64,000 bases of DNA from Amblyornis subalaris (lineage: Eukaryota > Chordata > Aves > Passeriformes > Ptilonorhynchidae): NCBI GenBank assembly GCA_018881555.1, contig JACAXG010000055.1, positions 2,046,001 to 2,110,000 on the forward strand, in the 5' to 3' direction. This document shows, piece after piece, positions 22,447 to 35,802 of this stretch. A model generated the notes under the pieces. That model made no database searches and was not told the DNA's origin. It worked only from the letters and a program-made list of their open reading frames with translations. The position numbers and the translations under genes are program-made. How positions within the stretch are numbered: the first letter of the stretch is position 1; every line of letters starts with the position of its first letter.

Positions 22447-25400
22447 CTTAAAACCAATAACAGTGCGTTAATCTGCGATTCCTTACAGAACTGTGGGAAA
22501 AGAGATAAAATGTAACTAAAAAAAATTAAAGTTGGTATCACAATCACAACCCAGGCTGCAAAGGCTGGCACAACCTAACACAGATTTTTGCAAATTAACT
22601 TTCTAGATGATGCCTTTCGCTGCATAGGGCTATATGATGGACTTTCCAGTCATTGATGACATTTCTGAGGAGGAGCACATTATCTTACAGGGATTTTGAA
22701 CATTATTTTAAGGTAAGCCTAGCAACGAATATTACTGGATTTTTACTGAGTGCCATTGCTTGATGTTTGCAAAACTAGAAAGGTGGATCTAGGGCATGAC
22801 TTTGGGTTTTATATTTTTGGTCACAGTTAACAGGTAATAAGTTGTGTAAACAGGTTTCTCCTGATATTTATTTTTAAAAAATTATTAAAGTTGGGTTTTT
22901 TTAAGCATTTCTCTCCTTTGAATACCAACTATTTCAATTCAACAATTGTTGACTGTTTTTCCTTGGATATAGAATTTTCTATAGAAGATTCTTCTTTAGA
23001 AGATTCTAAACTAGATTTTGTTCACATATCACTGGTGACATCGAGTTNACAAGTTTTTGACAAAGATCCTGTTTCATACCAACTATTTTTTTCTACACTC
23101 CAAATAGCTTGCTCTTGGCCAACACCTCAAAATCTGTAACACCCAAGGTTTGTGGTGGGGAATCATCAAATTAAATTTCTTGACTAACTAAGCTCTGGAT
23201 ATTTGTAAAATTCTTCAAGCACAAAACCTTGCTTTAGTTTCTCCTTTCTAAATAGTTTATCTTCAACAGCTTATTTTTCCTTATGATAGTGAAGTCAGCT
23301 AACATNATGTGTTTAAAAATGCTTGCTGTTGGCCCTCTAGGAGATTGTCCAATGTGACACTGACATTTTCCATGGGAGGGACTCGTGCTAGCCAAACCCA
23401 GCCTGACATCCACCACCCTCAAAAACCAAGGCTGAGAAGAAACTGAATCATGNCAAAAGCAGTTTTTGTCATCATCANGGCTTTTCAAGCTGCCCTGCCA
23501 AACTGTGCACATCCACCAGGTTACAGACATTGGCTGGTGGCCACTCCCCGATGGTGGACACAGAGACCCTCCACTCCATGCTTGTGCCAGAATGAGATTA
23601 AGAAAAATACATNGCGTGTGAAGTGAAACAAAGATGGGAAATTGTTCATCGTGTTGGAGCAAAAGGGGCTGTGCTGGCTGAATGATGGGTCTGGGTAAAA
23701 AGAGGTGGTGGGGGAAATGTGGGCACTGAGGCTGGATTGCACTGTTGTGGAGGGGTAGGACAGGGAAAGCAAGGCTGACTGACGAGAATTAAAAAATCAG
23801 ATTTTAAAATGGGACAGGCCCGTGTCTGGCCAAGGGCTGCTTAGGGCAGCTGAGGATGAGAAGCAGGCAGTTCCTATAAGAAGCTTCTTTTCTAGCTTGT
23901 TTCTGAGCCATATGGTTACGTTATGATAGCACAGGATATAATGCTGTTGGTATACTTTGAGATACAAAGCCCTTTCCCCACCCCCAATAATTCATGTGGA
24001 ATAAGACTTATTAAAATGAATATTGTAAAGCTGGCTGAGCCACCTGCTCACACGTATGGAAGTGAAAAAATGAATAGAGTAAGCCTGTGCAGCTGAAGTG
24101 GACAGAGTGGCAGAGCAATTAGCCACTTAGGCACATATGAGAAGTTCAGNTACATATGTGGAGGAATTTTTAAAATACCAGTTTTCAGTTTCTTTAAAAA
24201 ACAAGTGAAGCTGCCCAAGGGCTTGATTTTTAATTGAAATGACCTTTGTTGCCTGTTTTAAGTATCTGTTTGATATTGCAAATACTGTAAGCATTTTTAC
24301 AGCACTCGGAGTTAATCTGCAGGGGCAAATCTGCTGATTAAATACTCCCTCAGGATATAATGTATTGATGGGTTACATTACAAGAGCTATGAATTATCCA
24401 TTAAAAGTGTACAATGCCAGTAATCAGCACACGAAGGACTTCCTAAGCTTGTGTAGGCACAATGGGCAGTCAATATTGACTGCAATTATTTACTGTTTAT
24501 TTTTGGAGTGCTCTGAAGCCAGCANATCACTTTGGTGCTGAGGTTCATGTTCGCATCAATGGCACCACAGAGAGCCCTGACAGAGGTTGTAGGCTCTGGA
24601 AACAGCAGTAATGACTGGTGTTAACTCTAATGTGTGCTGAGGAAAATAACAATACTGAAACCAAAGAATGGTGTTAGAGCAGGCAAACACACCCCCCTGT
24701 GAACTCCCAGCACAATAAAATTGTGTCTTGCTGTTTTCCCAGGTAACAGGAGGGAGAGCATTGTGTCCAGGCATCTCTGTTTTTCATCAGGGATGGTGTG
24801 TGGGTGGAGGTGGGGTGTTAGACCCTGCAGCCCAGGGGTCTTGGGGGAGATTTACAGTGATACAGTGGCAATTTCAGCATGCCATGGAAATCTCACCACA
24901 AGTGATGGTAGCCCCTAAACAGAGCTCCCNGTGCTGCTGGGTGTGGCATCGATGGCATTGCCTTGGCCGCTCGCCGGCCACTGGTGGGTGCAAATGACCC
25001 TGCAGGGTGGATGTGCAGGTGCATCAAGCTGGTTTTCGAGCACAAAGCTCACACCTGACCTACACAAACAGTGGGGAGAGCCCAGCACTCCGTATTTACA
25101 GAGACAACCTCTGCGCCCAAGGGAGCACCAGGCCTGNAGCCCCGCTGAGAAAATCCCTGTGCAGCTTTGGGGCTGTTCCCAGGGCTGGATGTGCACGGTG
25201 TGGCTCAGAGCTGGCGCCAGGGCTGACGGCCCTTGCTGGAGCTCATGTGGGTTTTACCTGACCAAAATGATTCCCTGGAGAGTTTCATCGTCCCATTCCT
25301 GCACTTGGGACTGCCTCCCTGCCAGGTGCAGAGCTNCGTCTGTCTCCTCCCTCGGGGTCCCGGTGTGGGCTGCACGTCAAGCTAAGGGTGCGCTCAGCTC

Positions 25401-28400
25401 CGCTTGTCACTTAGAAGCTCCCCCAGAGGAATGCAGTGATTGCAGGAGCTTTGTTTCTCTCATTTAAGGGGAGGAGAGGAAGGGAGGAGGCTCATTACTA
25501 CCTGGAGATGAACATGTGGCCCAAATGGTGCATCAGCTGGCGGCTGGGGATGGTCCCCAGAGAGACACATCCCAGCAGGCAGCAGTTATTTTTGTCTGCA
25601 GACAGAGAGCTCTCCCCTGGGGACAGCTTTGTGACCGCAGGAGTCCCATAGCCCCCAAGCTGCAGCGGGACAAGGGGCTGCTCTCGCCTTCCAACCCATC
25701 CCGCTGCCAGGGCTCCCACAGGAAGTGATGCCACCGTCACACAGCTGAGGGCAGGGAAAACTCTCATGGATTCAGATTCCTCCCTGGGTGAGGGATAACG
25801 CGTGTTAGGCTGAACTGACAATAGCAAAAGCAACGCCGCTGAAAAGCCAGTCCTGCTCACTGTTTTTGAAAGCTTTCCAAGGCTGCTCTGCACCTCAAGG
25901 TAACAACAGCTTAAGAGGATTACGCTGTTAAAAATGGTAATCGACAATTTAAAAAAGCCATGTTAATTAGGAAAAGAGAATAAGAAGATGAGCGTCAGCT
26001 GCATTCTCAGTGATAAAACACTGATNTTTCTGGGCAGTCACCATTTGGACACCTATTGAAATGGGAAGTGCAGCACTGAGGAGTTAAGAAAGCATTTTTT
26101 ACAAGCAAAATAAACCTTCCTAGTTCCTCATATTTTTTCCTTTTTTTTTAATGCTGCTGGAAGGCAACCTGGATTTCTAATGACATATCTAAGTGAGGTT
26201 GATGTCAAACAAAAGTCATTGTTGTTGTATGACATTTTACATAAGCACAAGGAAATCACGTCCCAGAAGTACTGCAAGTGAAATGATGTTCTAAAATTTC
26301 TCAGATATATGAGTTAAAATAAAATCATTGCCTTCCCTCCTGATATTAAAAGCCTTAATGATCTAATGCAAATTTGTGGCTGATAAAATTATATTTGCTA
26401 CCTTCTGAGTTACCATAATTACATTTACCCAATTATCCTGAAGCTCTCATTCAGTCATTAGGTGTTGATTTGTTTATGAAGTCAGCAACTGACAGCTGCT
26501 TGTATCTCATTAAAGCCTGTTCATATGTAAATGCCTTGCATATAACTGAAATTAATTTTCATCAGTGTTAGAAATGTTCAGTTCAAGTACAATACAATTT
26601 CAGTGAGCAGGTGCTTACATTTCATTTCTTCAATACAAGTCTTACTCTTGCAGCAGATTTCCTAGCATCCCAAACCTCAGGTAACACAGGGACCTTGTAA
26701 ACTCCTGCTTGCCAGATGCAGAACATCTACAGATGTGCAGAAATACCAGCACACCCAGAAAGTTTTACAGGAGAAATAGGTGCTGTTACAGACAATTTTC
26801 CTGCTGCATGAGCACAGTGCCACAGCCTGACACTACCCATGCACCCAAGGTGCAAACCCGCAGCTAAGAGCTGTGCTTCCAGGGATAAAAGCTCCAGCAA
26901 TAGCAGCAGGGCCGTGCGAGGGTGTGAGGGCACGGCGAGGCTATTGAGGGCCAGAACAAGGCTNTTGAGACATTCCTGATTCCTCCTTTAGGTGGTTTGT
27001 TCTCCTGTGCAGTAAGCACAAGGCAGGCTGTGTGTTTGGCAGCCTTTGTCTTGTGGGGNTGTCAGAAGAAAGGTTCCCAGAACACCCTTCCCCTCACCCC
27101 AGCTGTGGGAAGGCATAAGACCTGGCTCTCCCTCTGCACTNTTTTTCTTCCTGGCCATTCCTAAGGTTTTGCCCCTGGGTCGTTGTTGCAGTGGATGCAA
27201 GTGGAGAAGGGATAGGAGAGGGAGGGAGGGAGGGCACCCCAAAGAAGAGCCCTACAGGGCATATTCACTACCAGCTACCTGCAACAACACCCTCCCTGTG
27301 GCTGGGCTGGTGGTGGAGAGCTGCACNTCAAATAGTCACCAGAAATGCCCAGGTTTTGCAAAGGCAGAAACTTGTCCTCTGCTCAAAAGTGTGCTTTAAA
27401 AACATGTAAAAAATCCCCTCCCAGTCTCAGCCCAAAGGAACTGCTGAGCCCTTAGCCTGCTCCTTGCCAGCTGAAAGGCGTTTAGAGAGAGGGGAAGGTG
27501 GCTGAGATGCATCTGGTGTGCCGGATTGCGTTTGGTGGGGAACATGCAGCCATCCCTCCTCCTCACCCCGATAACGCCACAGCACAACACAACACTGAAA
27601 ATGTGCTCTATGAAGAGCAAAGAAACGTTCAGTGGTAATTTGTACCTTAATTACAAACAAAACTCTGCTAACAGACGGGAATCCCTTCAGATACAAGACA
27701 GAGTGTGAAATATTTATGATTTGTGCACAGCACAGGACAGGAACCCGGCTATTACTTCATTGTAATTTCTCCCCACTCTCTCCTAAATTAAAATGGAATT
27801 ATTTGCTTCTGTCATCTCATGTGCTGAGAAAAATTAGTAGATCCTAAAGAAAAAAAGGCCCACAACATTGATATTATCATAAAATACACAGTGTATAATA
27901 ATACTTTGAGTACAGTATATATTTTATAAATGAAATTAAGTATAACAGCCTACTTTAGAGTGTAACCTGAAAAACTGTAGACACTCTTCAAAGTCCTAAG
28001 TGCCTATGTAAACCACAGATTTTGCAGATGGTGGCACAATGGCATGTAAGATTCAGTACGTTATAATCTAACTACAAAGCAGTTATTTGTAGACTTACTT
28101 GCACNATTTGGTATTATCTGATCTGATATGTTTTAAGGATTCAATATTTGCCCTTGATGTTTTGCCTAGAAGCAGGAAATTCTGAATATTGGCTGTACAG
28201 TAAAAAGGACCAGTGTGTTGAAAGAAGGTATCATTGTGGTGTGATTGATGGAAATAGGATGTGCTGAGGCTGTGCAGAGTGCAAAAAAATAATGATGAAG
28301 GATGGGGAAATACAATGATAACTTAATCTGAGCAAGCTCTCATTGCAATTGCTGTGATGGATTCAGGTCAAACATAATCAAAATGTAACTCTAATTGGAA

Positions 28401-29072
28401 TAATTAAATTCTCAAATGAAGGAAGCCCTGAAGATCATTGGGATTTATGACAACTTTTTATTTGTATGTTATAATAAAGATTTAAAAATAAACAATGAAA
28501 GAAATAATCTAGTTAATAAATAAAAATTTTAGGGCAGGCAAACCAAGTTTGATTACAAAAAGATGACTAGGCTTTCTGATAATTTTTGTTTCTCTTTTTT
28601 CTGCAGAAGAGAATGTTATTTTTTAAGACATGCTATAAAAAGAAACAAGAGTTAAAAAATTCCCAGAAATGAATCATTAGTTATTGTTTATACAAGCCTT
28701 TGGTCTGAAGATGTAAACAATAAGGAATGTGCAAAATAAAAATTAACAATCCAAATAAAGCCTTCCTCCAACAGGGCATTTTTAGACAAGCGACACTATT
28801 TTTGAAAAGGTCTGAACTTTATTAGAAGAGTCAGAGTATGTATTAAAAACAATCCTAAACAATAGTTTCTGTTGACTTCACCAATATTTCACTCTCTAAT
28901 TATGTAAGGAATGCATTTTATGTTAAATACCTGCAACTGGGTCAGCCCTGGCACCCCACCTGTTGGCTTGAGTGTGACCTACAGAGGACTTGATCTTTGG
29001 CATAGCAATTTAAAAGTAGATGAATTATCTGCACCCCCCAAAAAAATTTAAAGAGAGGAAATAAATGCTTAC
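22447..29072 (-). other. RELN: RELN intron between window exons 12 and 13 (largest)
   Basis: This 6626-bp intron holds a GC-rich island at about 24.7-25.95 kb, a four-run G motif at 27220-27234, and two homeodomain-motif-rich AT blocks near 24180-24470 and 26200-26600. The latter includes a perfect ATGCAAAT octamer at 26366-26373. No gene is supported. Confidence 0.9.
27220..27234 (+). other. Four-run G motif (possible G-quadruplex)
   Basis: Four GGG runs separated by single A bases lie on the plus strand, which is the template strand for RELN. The pattern fits a G-quadruplex with one-base loops; formation is not shown. Confidence 0.6.
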
Positions 29073-29185
29073 CAAGTCTTCTGTGGTAAAAGAACGGTGA
29101 TTCTCCTCCACTGAGTAAATTCGCTGGAGTGGTAAATACTTGCTGATGTAAACTCCTGACAGCTTGGCATACTGGGAAGACATTC
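29073..29185 (-). CDS. RELN: RELN window exon 12: repeat 2A after BNR 3
   Basis: The 113-bp exon has acceptor TTTTAAG and donor GTAAGC. It encodes [20 protein letters not shown], then [17 protein letters not shown] and a split Trp codon, about human 967-1003. The two Cys of ECLPSMPSC form the loop that follows each A-type BNR motif, matching TECLPEIC in window exon 5. Below this exon begins the largest intron in the window. Confidence 0.96.
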
Positions 29186-31787
29186 CTTAAAATAAAATAT
29201 TTCAAAACCAAATTTAATGTTACGGACTAATTGGGAACAGAAACAAGGGTCAAATATTCACAGAACCAGGAGCTTCTCTGGGTCGAAATGTTGGAGTGAA
29301 AGACCCAGAAGCAGAAAAATCCTGGGATGATGCAGAGAAATTTCTCAGAAAACTAGTAGTATAATTAAGGGTGAAAGAAAGCCATATGACTCTATTTATA
29401 GAGTTTAGCATTAGTGACTGGTAGCACTTTGCTTTCCCATGAGGTATGTCTAGCTCTTTTTTTTTTTTACCATTTTCACCCCAGCATCCAGCANGGACTA
29501 TGAAGTAGGGCTACAAGACTATGAGTAAGTCTGTGAAAGTGACCTCCAGACCATTATACAGGTCATTTTAGAGATCTACTTGTGATGCTTTGCCTGGGCA
29601 TGCTGGCTGTCCCTACCCCCTCCAGCTGCAGTGGGGAGCAGCAGTAGGAACAGACAGAGCCACACCAGAGGGCCCGACTGCAGCCTAGTGAAGTCTGCAG
29701 CTGTGTTAGCTTTGACACCTACAGCAAGAGGTGTAAATTCCTCCTTCCTGCTTCTATGATTATTTCTGCATTTAACTCAGATTCTTGTTGAGGTCTGTTT
29801 CCCTAATTTTCTTTTTTTTTTTTTGATTCGGAAGATACAATCATTGTCACATCTTTTTAATATTAAATATAAATGAAATCCATTATCCCAGCTTCTCACT
29901 GTTTTCTAGCACTGCCCTTCCCATGGTACTTCCTTTTTTTGCAATATTCCATTAATTTATTTATATTTTGCCAGAACAGCATCCCAAACTTTTGTGCTGT
30001 GGTTTTGATGAGGTATTAATAAAGTACTTGAATGTTATTACCAACCTGCATGATCCTCCTCTTGTTACCAATTCAGAGTCCCTTCTGCTACTTGTTGCCA
30101 CAGCACAGCTTCTCCTGACTGCCCCCACAAGCCCAACCTGGTCACTGCTGTGCTCACGCCCATGAAGGGTACCAGGCAAGAGAACAGATGCCTACTTATG
30201 CAAGTAGCCTATTTTGACTGCTCTGAAACTAATAATAAAGCATTGACTCTCTACAGTACTTATGGAAATTAAGAATATTTATATAGTTAAATTATACAGT
30301 AACAGTTATATATTAAATATGAGGAAGGGCAGAATACATTATTTTACAGAGAAATTTATTTCTCAAATATCTTAGAGTATTAAATGAAGATCTGAGACCT
30401 TATTTTGTTGGGGTTTTTTTTAACAGTTTTTCTAAAGGCTGAGTTTCCTTTCCAGCAATTTTCAAACATTTTTTTGTTGATTCATCTCCCCTAAGAGATC
30501 TTAGAAAACAGGATCTGATCAGTGCTTGCAAAACAAACAAAACTTTCAAACATTTTAATTAATTGGTGTTTTGTTTATTTGCCAGATTATGTCCTTGAAA
30601 TATACTACAAATACTCTTTTATCACAGCAACATGGGTGGTGTCAGAAAAACGATTTGGCTGCATGTTCTCTCTGAACTCAACTCCACTGAGTATGGAAAG
30701 GAGCACTAAAATNTGAAGGCAACTGATCTTCCATTGATAGCAAGCACAAATCCCAAATACCCACCACTAGGAACTATTCTTGGACACCATGATGATGCCT
30801 GCTCGGTATAAAAGACATGAACAGCGTCTGCAATACAGGATTTATAGCTTTCCTCTGGATTCTGCTTAAGGTAGAGAAATCATTACTTGGATTTGCAACG
30901 TTTAAAAATTCATTTATTGCCATTTCTCTGTTCTGTCCACCAAAGTAAACATGGCAAAACACAACATGGCAAAGGGTAACCAGGCAAACGTTTAATTGCT
31001 GATAGAAGATGTGAAATTTGACATACAAATCCTTCTGTGAGCCTGCAGAGCAGGCACTGAAGAGGCACGAGGACAAGTTCCCTCATGCCCTCTGAACCTG
31101 CTCAGAGGCAGCCAAAGGACCTTGGTTAGTTCACCCTGAGGCCAGGGCAAGTCCAGCTTTCGATCGAAGAGGGAAAACAAAAGGACAAACTATAGCCAAA
31201 TGTGCTGCTCACATTTGTGCTGAGGCAGCTCTGAGCCACCCGGGGAAATAGCAGCCAGAACTGCTATTTGCACTTGCAGCAGAGTGGGGGAAACAGCCGG
31301 TCATTACGGCCCTGGACTGTGTTTGAACCAGGGATGGGAGATGAAAGGCTCTACATTACAATCCCCTGAAGGAATGCGCTTTCCATTTACGAAATGGCTG
31401 CGCACAAGGGCAGAAAGAATTTCTATCCATTTAAATTCCAGGAAACAGTACATGCATTTTGCTTAGAAAAACAAAGCAATAGCACAGGAAAGATCTCAGC
31501 CATTACCCTGTAGCTCTGTCTAACTGTGGCCCAGTTTTTTTCTCAGCCTTGGTCCATTCCTGTCACTATTTTATATTTCAGGCTTTCAGATACCTTTCTT
31601 CCAAATATTATGAAGAACAGTTTAAATACCTCTATTAGCAATTTTGACTGATTCCAACTGAGAATTTCTTTATTGAAAGGTGAAAAAGGAAAACGTCTTT
31701 CTTTNTTCAATGCCAAAAGTGTATTTCAGATGCTCTTTGTATAAAGCAGAGTTTATGGAAGACAAAAGTCCTCACTGCCAGCCTCAC
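29186..31787 (-). other. RELN: RELN intron between window exons 11 and 12
   Basis: The 2602-bp intron contains T runs near 29458 and 29812 and no recognisable repeat family or gene. Confidence 0.9.
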
Positions 31788-31980
31788 CTCCTGGACAAGA
31801 TGCCATGTGAGGCCATGGTTGGTGGAGTACTCCAGTTTCACCTGGTTGTCCATGTGAGGAGTAAAGGCCTGACCGCAGCCCATCACCAAGTTGAACTGTA
31901 TCATATATGAAGCTCCGATCTGCATAGACTGGGTCTCCACGTAGCGCATGCTAGACGCTAGCTTTGAATCTCCTGTAAAA
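31788..31980 (-). CDS. RELN: RELN window exon 11: repeat 2A with BNR/Asp-box 3
   Basis: The 193-bp exon has acceptor CTCTCAG and donor GTGAGG and ends on a complete codon. It encodes [20 protein letters not shown], then [19 protein letters not shown], and the BNR motif [13 protein letters not shown], about human 903-966. GCGQAF replaces the remembered human GCGQKY; the rest of the visible sequence is nearly identical. Confidence 0.96.
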
Positions 31981-32599
31981 CTGAGAGACGTAAAGAAAGA
32001 ATCAGGATCTAAACCCAAAATAGTTCAAAAAAGAACATTATGGATGGTTCTGGGTTAAATACAGTGGTGCTTCTTTGTTCTGTAGATTGGCATGTGGGAT
32101 GAGACCACCCACAGAAGAATCTTTCTGCTGCTACTTCTGAAAATTACCAGGAAGCTCTTGATGTATCCCAGAATGTGAACCACTGAATTATTCTGTTATT
32201 TCTTACTATATGCTCTTTGTATTANGGATCAAGTTAGGATCTAGCAAAGGACAACATAAGGAAAAAACAACATAAAGAAAGTTCATTCCCCTGGAGTGTC
32301 CATTGCCTAAGATCATGCCACAGTAAGAGCTGTAATTTCATTCTAATACTGGGCAGTAAAGATACACTGCATCTAGTCTAAAATATTCTTATTACATTTC
32401 ATTTCATTGACTTTTCATTTCATTGATTTTCAAGTGATGCTATATGCAGTGCATTCACTGACTCTTGACTGTGTTTCAGAATGAATCTTCTATCCTCAGC
32501 TTCTTTTCTGTATGATGTACTGATATAGGAGTTATATTATCCAGTGGATTGGAGAATAACAGTAATGTTTGGAACACACATATACATATATATGTTGCA

Positions 32600-32647
32600 A
32601 GTTATCACATACATAGTAATACCCAGTTATCACATACATAGTAATAC
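32600..32647. repeat. Two-copy 25-bp tandem repeat
   Basis: A 23-bp unit beginning AGTTATCACATACATAG occurs twice, exactly, with a 25-bp period. Confidence 0.9.
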
Positions 32648-35600
32648 AATATATAGTCTGAAATTCCAAGGTTATTTCATTTTAAATTCAAGTTTTTCTT
32701 CTATGCACTATTCAAAAGAAAAAGAAAACAGTCAAAATCAAACTCCCAAATGCAAGAGGGGGATAAGGAGGAAGTAATAGCAACTTAAACTTTGAATCCT
32801 GCTCACTAACCTTTAAAACAGAGTATTTTAATGAAAGTTCACATAGAATGAATATTGCCTCCCTCTCCTTAGTTTGAGATATTTACTTAGTGTCTTCAGG
32901 AGTACTGTAGTCCTTTCAGCTTCAATATTTTCTAAGACTATTCTTAAATGTGGACAGTTTAGAAAAGAGATTGGCTCTTTTCAAAGAAAATCACTGCAAA
33001 TCATAATAAAAAAAAGCTACATTCAGTACAGTGGTGATGAAGAAAATAATCTAGTTCAAGGTTGCTCTTATGACNGAATAAGCTACAGTTTATCATCTTA
33101 AATAAGAAATAATAATCTTTAAATACAATACAGTAGAACATATTAGCTTCTATTCCTGTAAAATTCAAGGTCANAACAAAGTGAATGTGAGGACTAGGAA
33201 TACAAGTCAGTGTCACTTAGCACTCTTCTAAATTAATTCACTGACCTACATTGTTTTCTATAGAGTCCTTTCCAGAGAGAGCACTTAAGCCATAAATGTC
33301 AGCATCCTGCCTTAAAGCTTCAGAAGAAATTACTGAAAGCTGACATTAGTTTTGTCATTATCAAATTTCTGTTACTTGGCACAAGTTAAGATCCAGGCTG
33401 CTTTCTGCTCTCTGACCTTACTTTTTTGACTTCATTTCCTAAAGGATGATCCAGCTCATGACATCATATGACACTACCCAGTCTTTGTCAATCAGCAGCC
33501 CAAAGCAACTGTGGATGGACTGTCCCTTCACTGCAAGGGCACTGTCATGGACAACTGGACTGGAAGGCAGTAAGTTGTCTTGGAAAACTGTATCNGAAGA
33601 GTTTGCTCTTTCAGTTGGTGTTGTCAGTGTTTTTCTTTTCAATAGGAAGGATAATTTTAAGTTGAGCAGAGGAAATAATGTATATTCGTCAGNGGTCCAG
33701 CTGGAAACCTATGGTTGGTGGCTTTATGGTTAGATCTGAAAGCATCTCAGAAGAACTNGTGTGGATAATGCCTGAATTTATTTTTCTTCCAAACTTTATC
33801 TTGTACTTTTCAAGATGACAAAAATCCACAAATTTAGAAGCTAAAGCCAATTTGGTCTGACATAGGCNGGGAAATCTGTGACGGTACAACCAGGCTCTTC
33901 AGGTATCAGTCAAACATGTGCAGTGTAATCAGCTGAAAATTATATGTAGCACTGCTTTGGAAGAGGATTTGGCATTGCACACATAAACCTAGGCACAACA
34001 CATCACAGTTACCTAAAGCTTATATGAACAGAATAAAGGAGTTGTGACTCAACAGTTTGATGAAGCATCTGCCCAGAAGCTGCCTTCCCAAAGTAACAAA
34101 AGACAAGTGATGGACTTGTACTCAGCATAGATGCAAAGAATTAAATGTTATGTTTTGCCCTTGTCTTCGCCAAAATTCCCTTTATTCAATACTANTAGAG
34201 TAAAATGTGGAAAAATAATCTTAAACTCTAATATTTTCTTTCTGGTAGCATTCACATNATGATTAAAATATTTTACATTTAATATTCATTTTAATTTAAT
34301 AGCTTAGCCACCGGATACTGTACACAGTATATTAAGTAAATATAGTTAAAAAGTCAAACCAGGTTAAAATGCATGTTAAAGAAATGTGAAAAAGGAAGCT
34401 GGTGTTGAGAGGAAGACAATCTGTGATGCTCTATAAGAAGCTCTTTTAAGATGAGGAAATCACATTATGGGTGCACAAACTCCTTTATCATCCACAAATC
34501 GCCTCCAGCTGAACACAAGTAGGTGTGGGTTCCACCTTACTTGCCACTTCTTTGCTGTCCAGATCTCTCATGTACGTGGTTAGGNGTATGCTCTTTTGCT
34601 GGAATACCAAATGTTTTCTTTGTTCTGGGAGCCACACAGCTGGAATACCTTTCCAGATTTTGTGAAAGATGAAGTAATCTCCCTGGCGTAACAATAATTA
34701 ACTAAAAAATCTTCAGAAATGAGAATGCAGAGGCTTCATTTTTGTATAAATATGTTGCTGTGAGTTGGTTTCTGGCATGTGTATAATTAGACCTGTGGAG
34801 GCACAGGAACACAATACCCACAGGTGCCCTCAGAACAATCACTTTCCCTCCAAGCACTGCCAACTAATTGGTACTTCTGGGAATGGTATCACAGTCAATG
34901 TCAGCCAACCTGCATTGCTCCAAACTGCTCTGAGATCCCCAGAGCTACCGTATTTTCAAGGCTGGTACTTTTAGGAATACTGAAAAGCCACATGGATGCA
35001 GCTTGTTTTGTAAAGCTGCATTGACTGAAAATATTGACACGACGGCCCAATGCTTGCACCAGCCACAGCTTTGCTTCCATCAAAGGCAGGAGATGTTTGT
35101 GTCCTTTTACATCACATCATCTCTACTTTGCTAAATAATTCCTAAATGTATTAACATCATTAATATAATTAACTTGATTACCTGAAAGAAACTTTCTGCA
35201 TGTTANAGAGTAACAATTAATCTAAATGACAAAACATTTTAGACACTGGTAAACTAAGCTGATGTAGGACCACTGTATTACATTGCTCCATAAAGATAGC
35301 TCCTGATGAGGCAGGTTTACAGTCTTCCCCAGGCTTCTCCAGGGACAGTGGGACTCCAGGGATGTTTGCTGCATTGAGGTAAATCATAACGTCGTAATCT
35401 GACTGAAGACAGTTTATTTATATAAAGCTATTTTATTTGCCTCCAGATGAATAAAGTGTTAAGATCCTTATCAATACTTACACGCATTTCAGCAAGTGGC
35501 TCCATATAGCCTGTAACACTCCAGAGACATTTGGTTCAAAACCTTGCCTGAATATGAGCATTGTGGAGAAGTGGTGAATTAATGTACATCATCAAACNCT

Positions 35601-35785
35601 TCATTTTAAGGGTGTTCTGGAGTCTTTTCATTATAACCAGTACACTTGCTGTAATAAAGTCTAAGATCCAATCTGAAACTGAGCGTTGATAATGACAATC
35701 AAATAAAGTGACTGTTTCAGACATAGACCATTAAAAGTATTCAAAAATCACCTTTGCTGAAAACATGTGTTATCAACAAACCTCC

Positions 35786-35802
35786 TTTTTTTTTTTTTTT
35801 TT
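35786..35802. repeat. Poly-T run of 17
   Basis: An uninterrupted run of 17 T in intron; could be the tail of a minus-strand retroposed sequence, but no element is recognised beside it. Confidence 0.9.

Noticed and set aside
24931..25467. 178-codon plus-strand open frame
   Set aside because: It is in GC-rich intron, is rich in Trp, Cys and Ser without domain pattern, resembles no protein I know and contains N bases; kept only as part of the GC-island finding.
25498..25947. 149-codon minus-strand open frame
   Set aside because: It lacks splice-site context linking it to RELN and no family is recognised; the exons on either side already join in frame.
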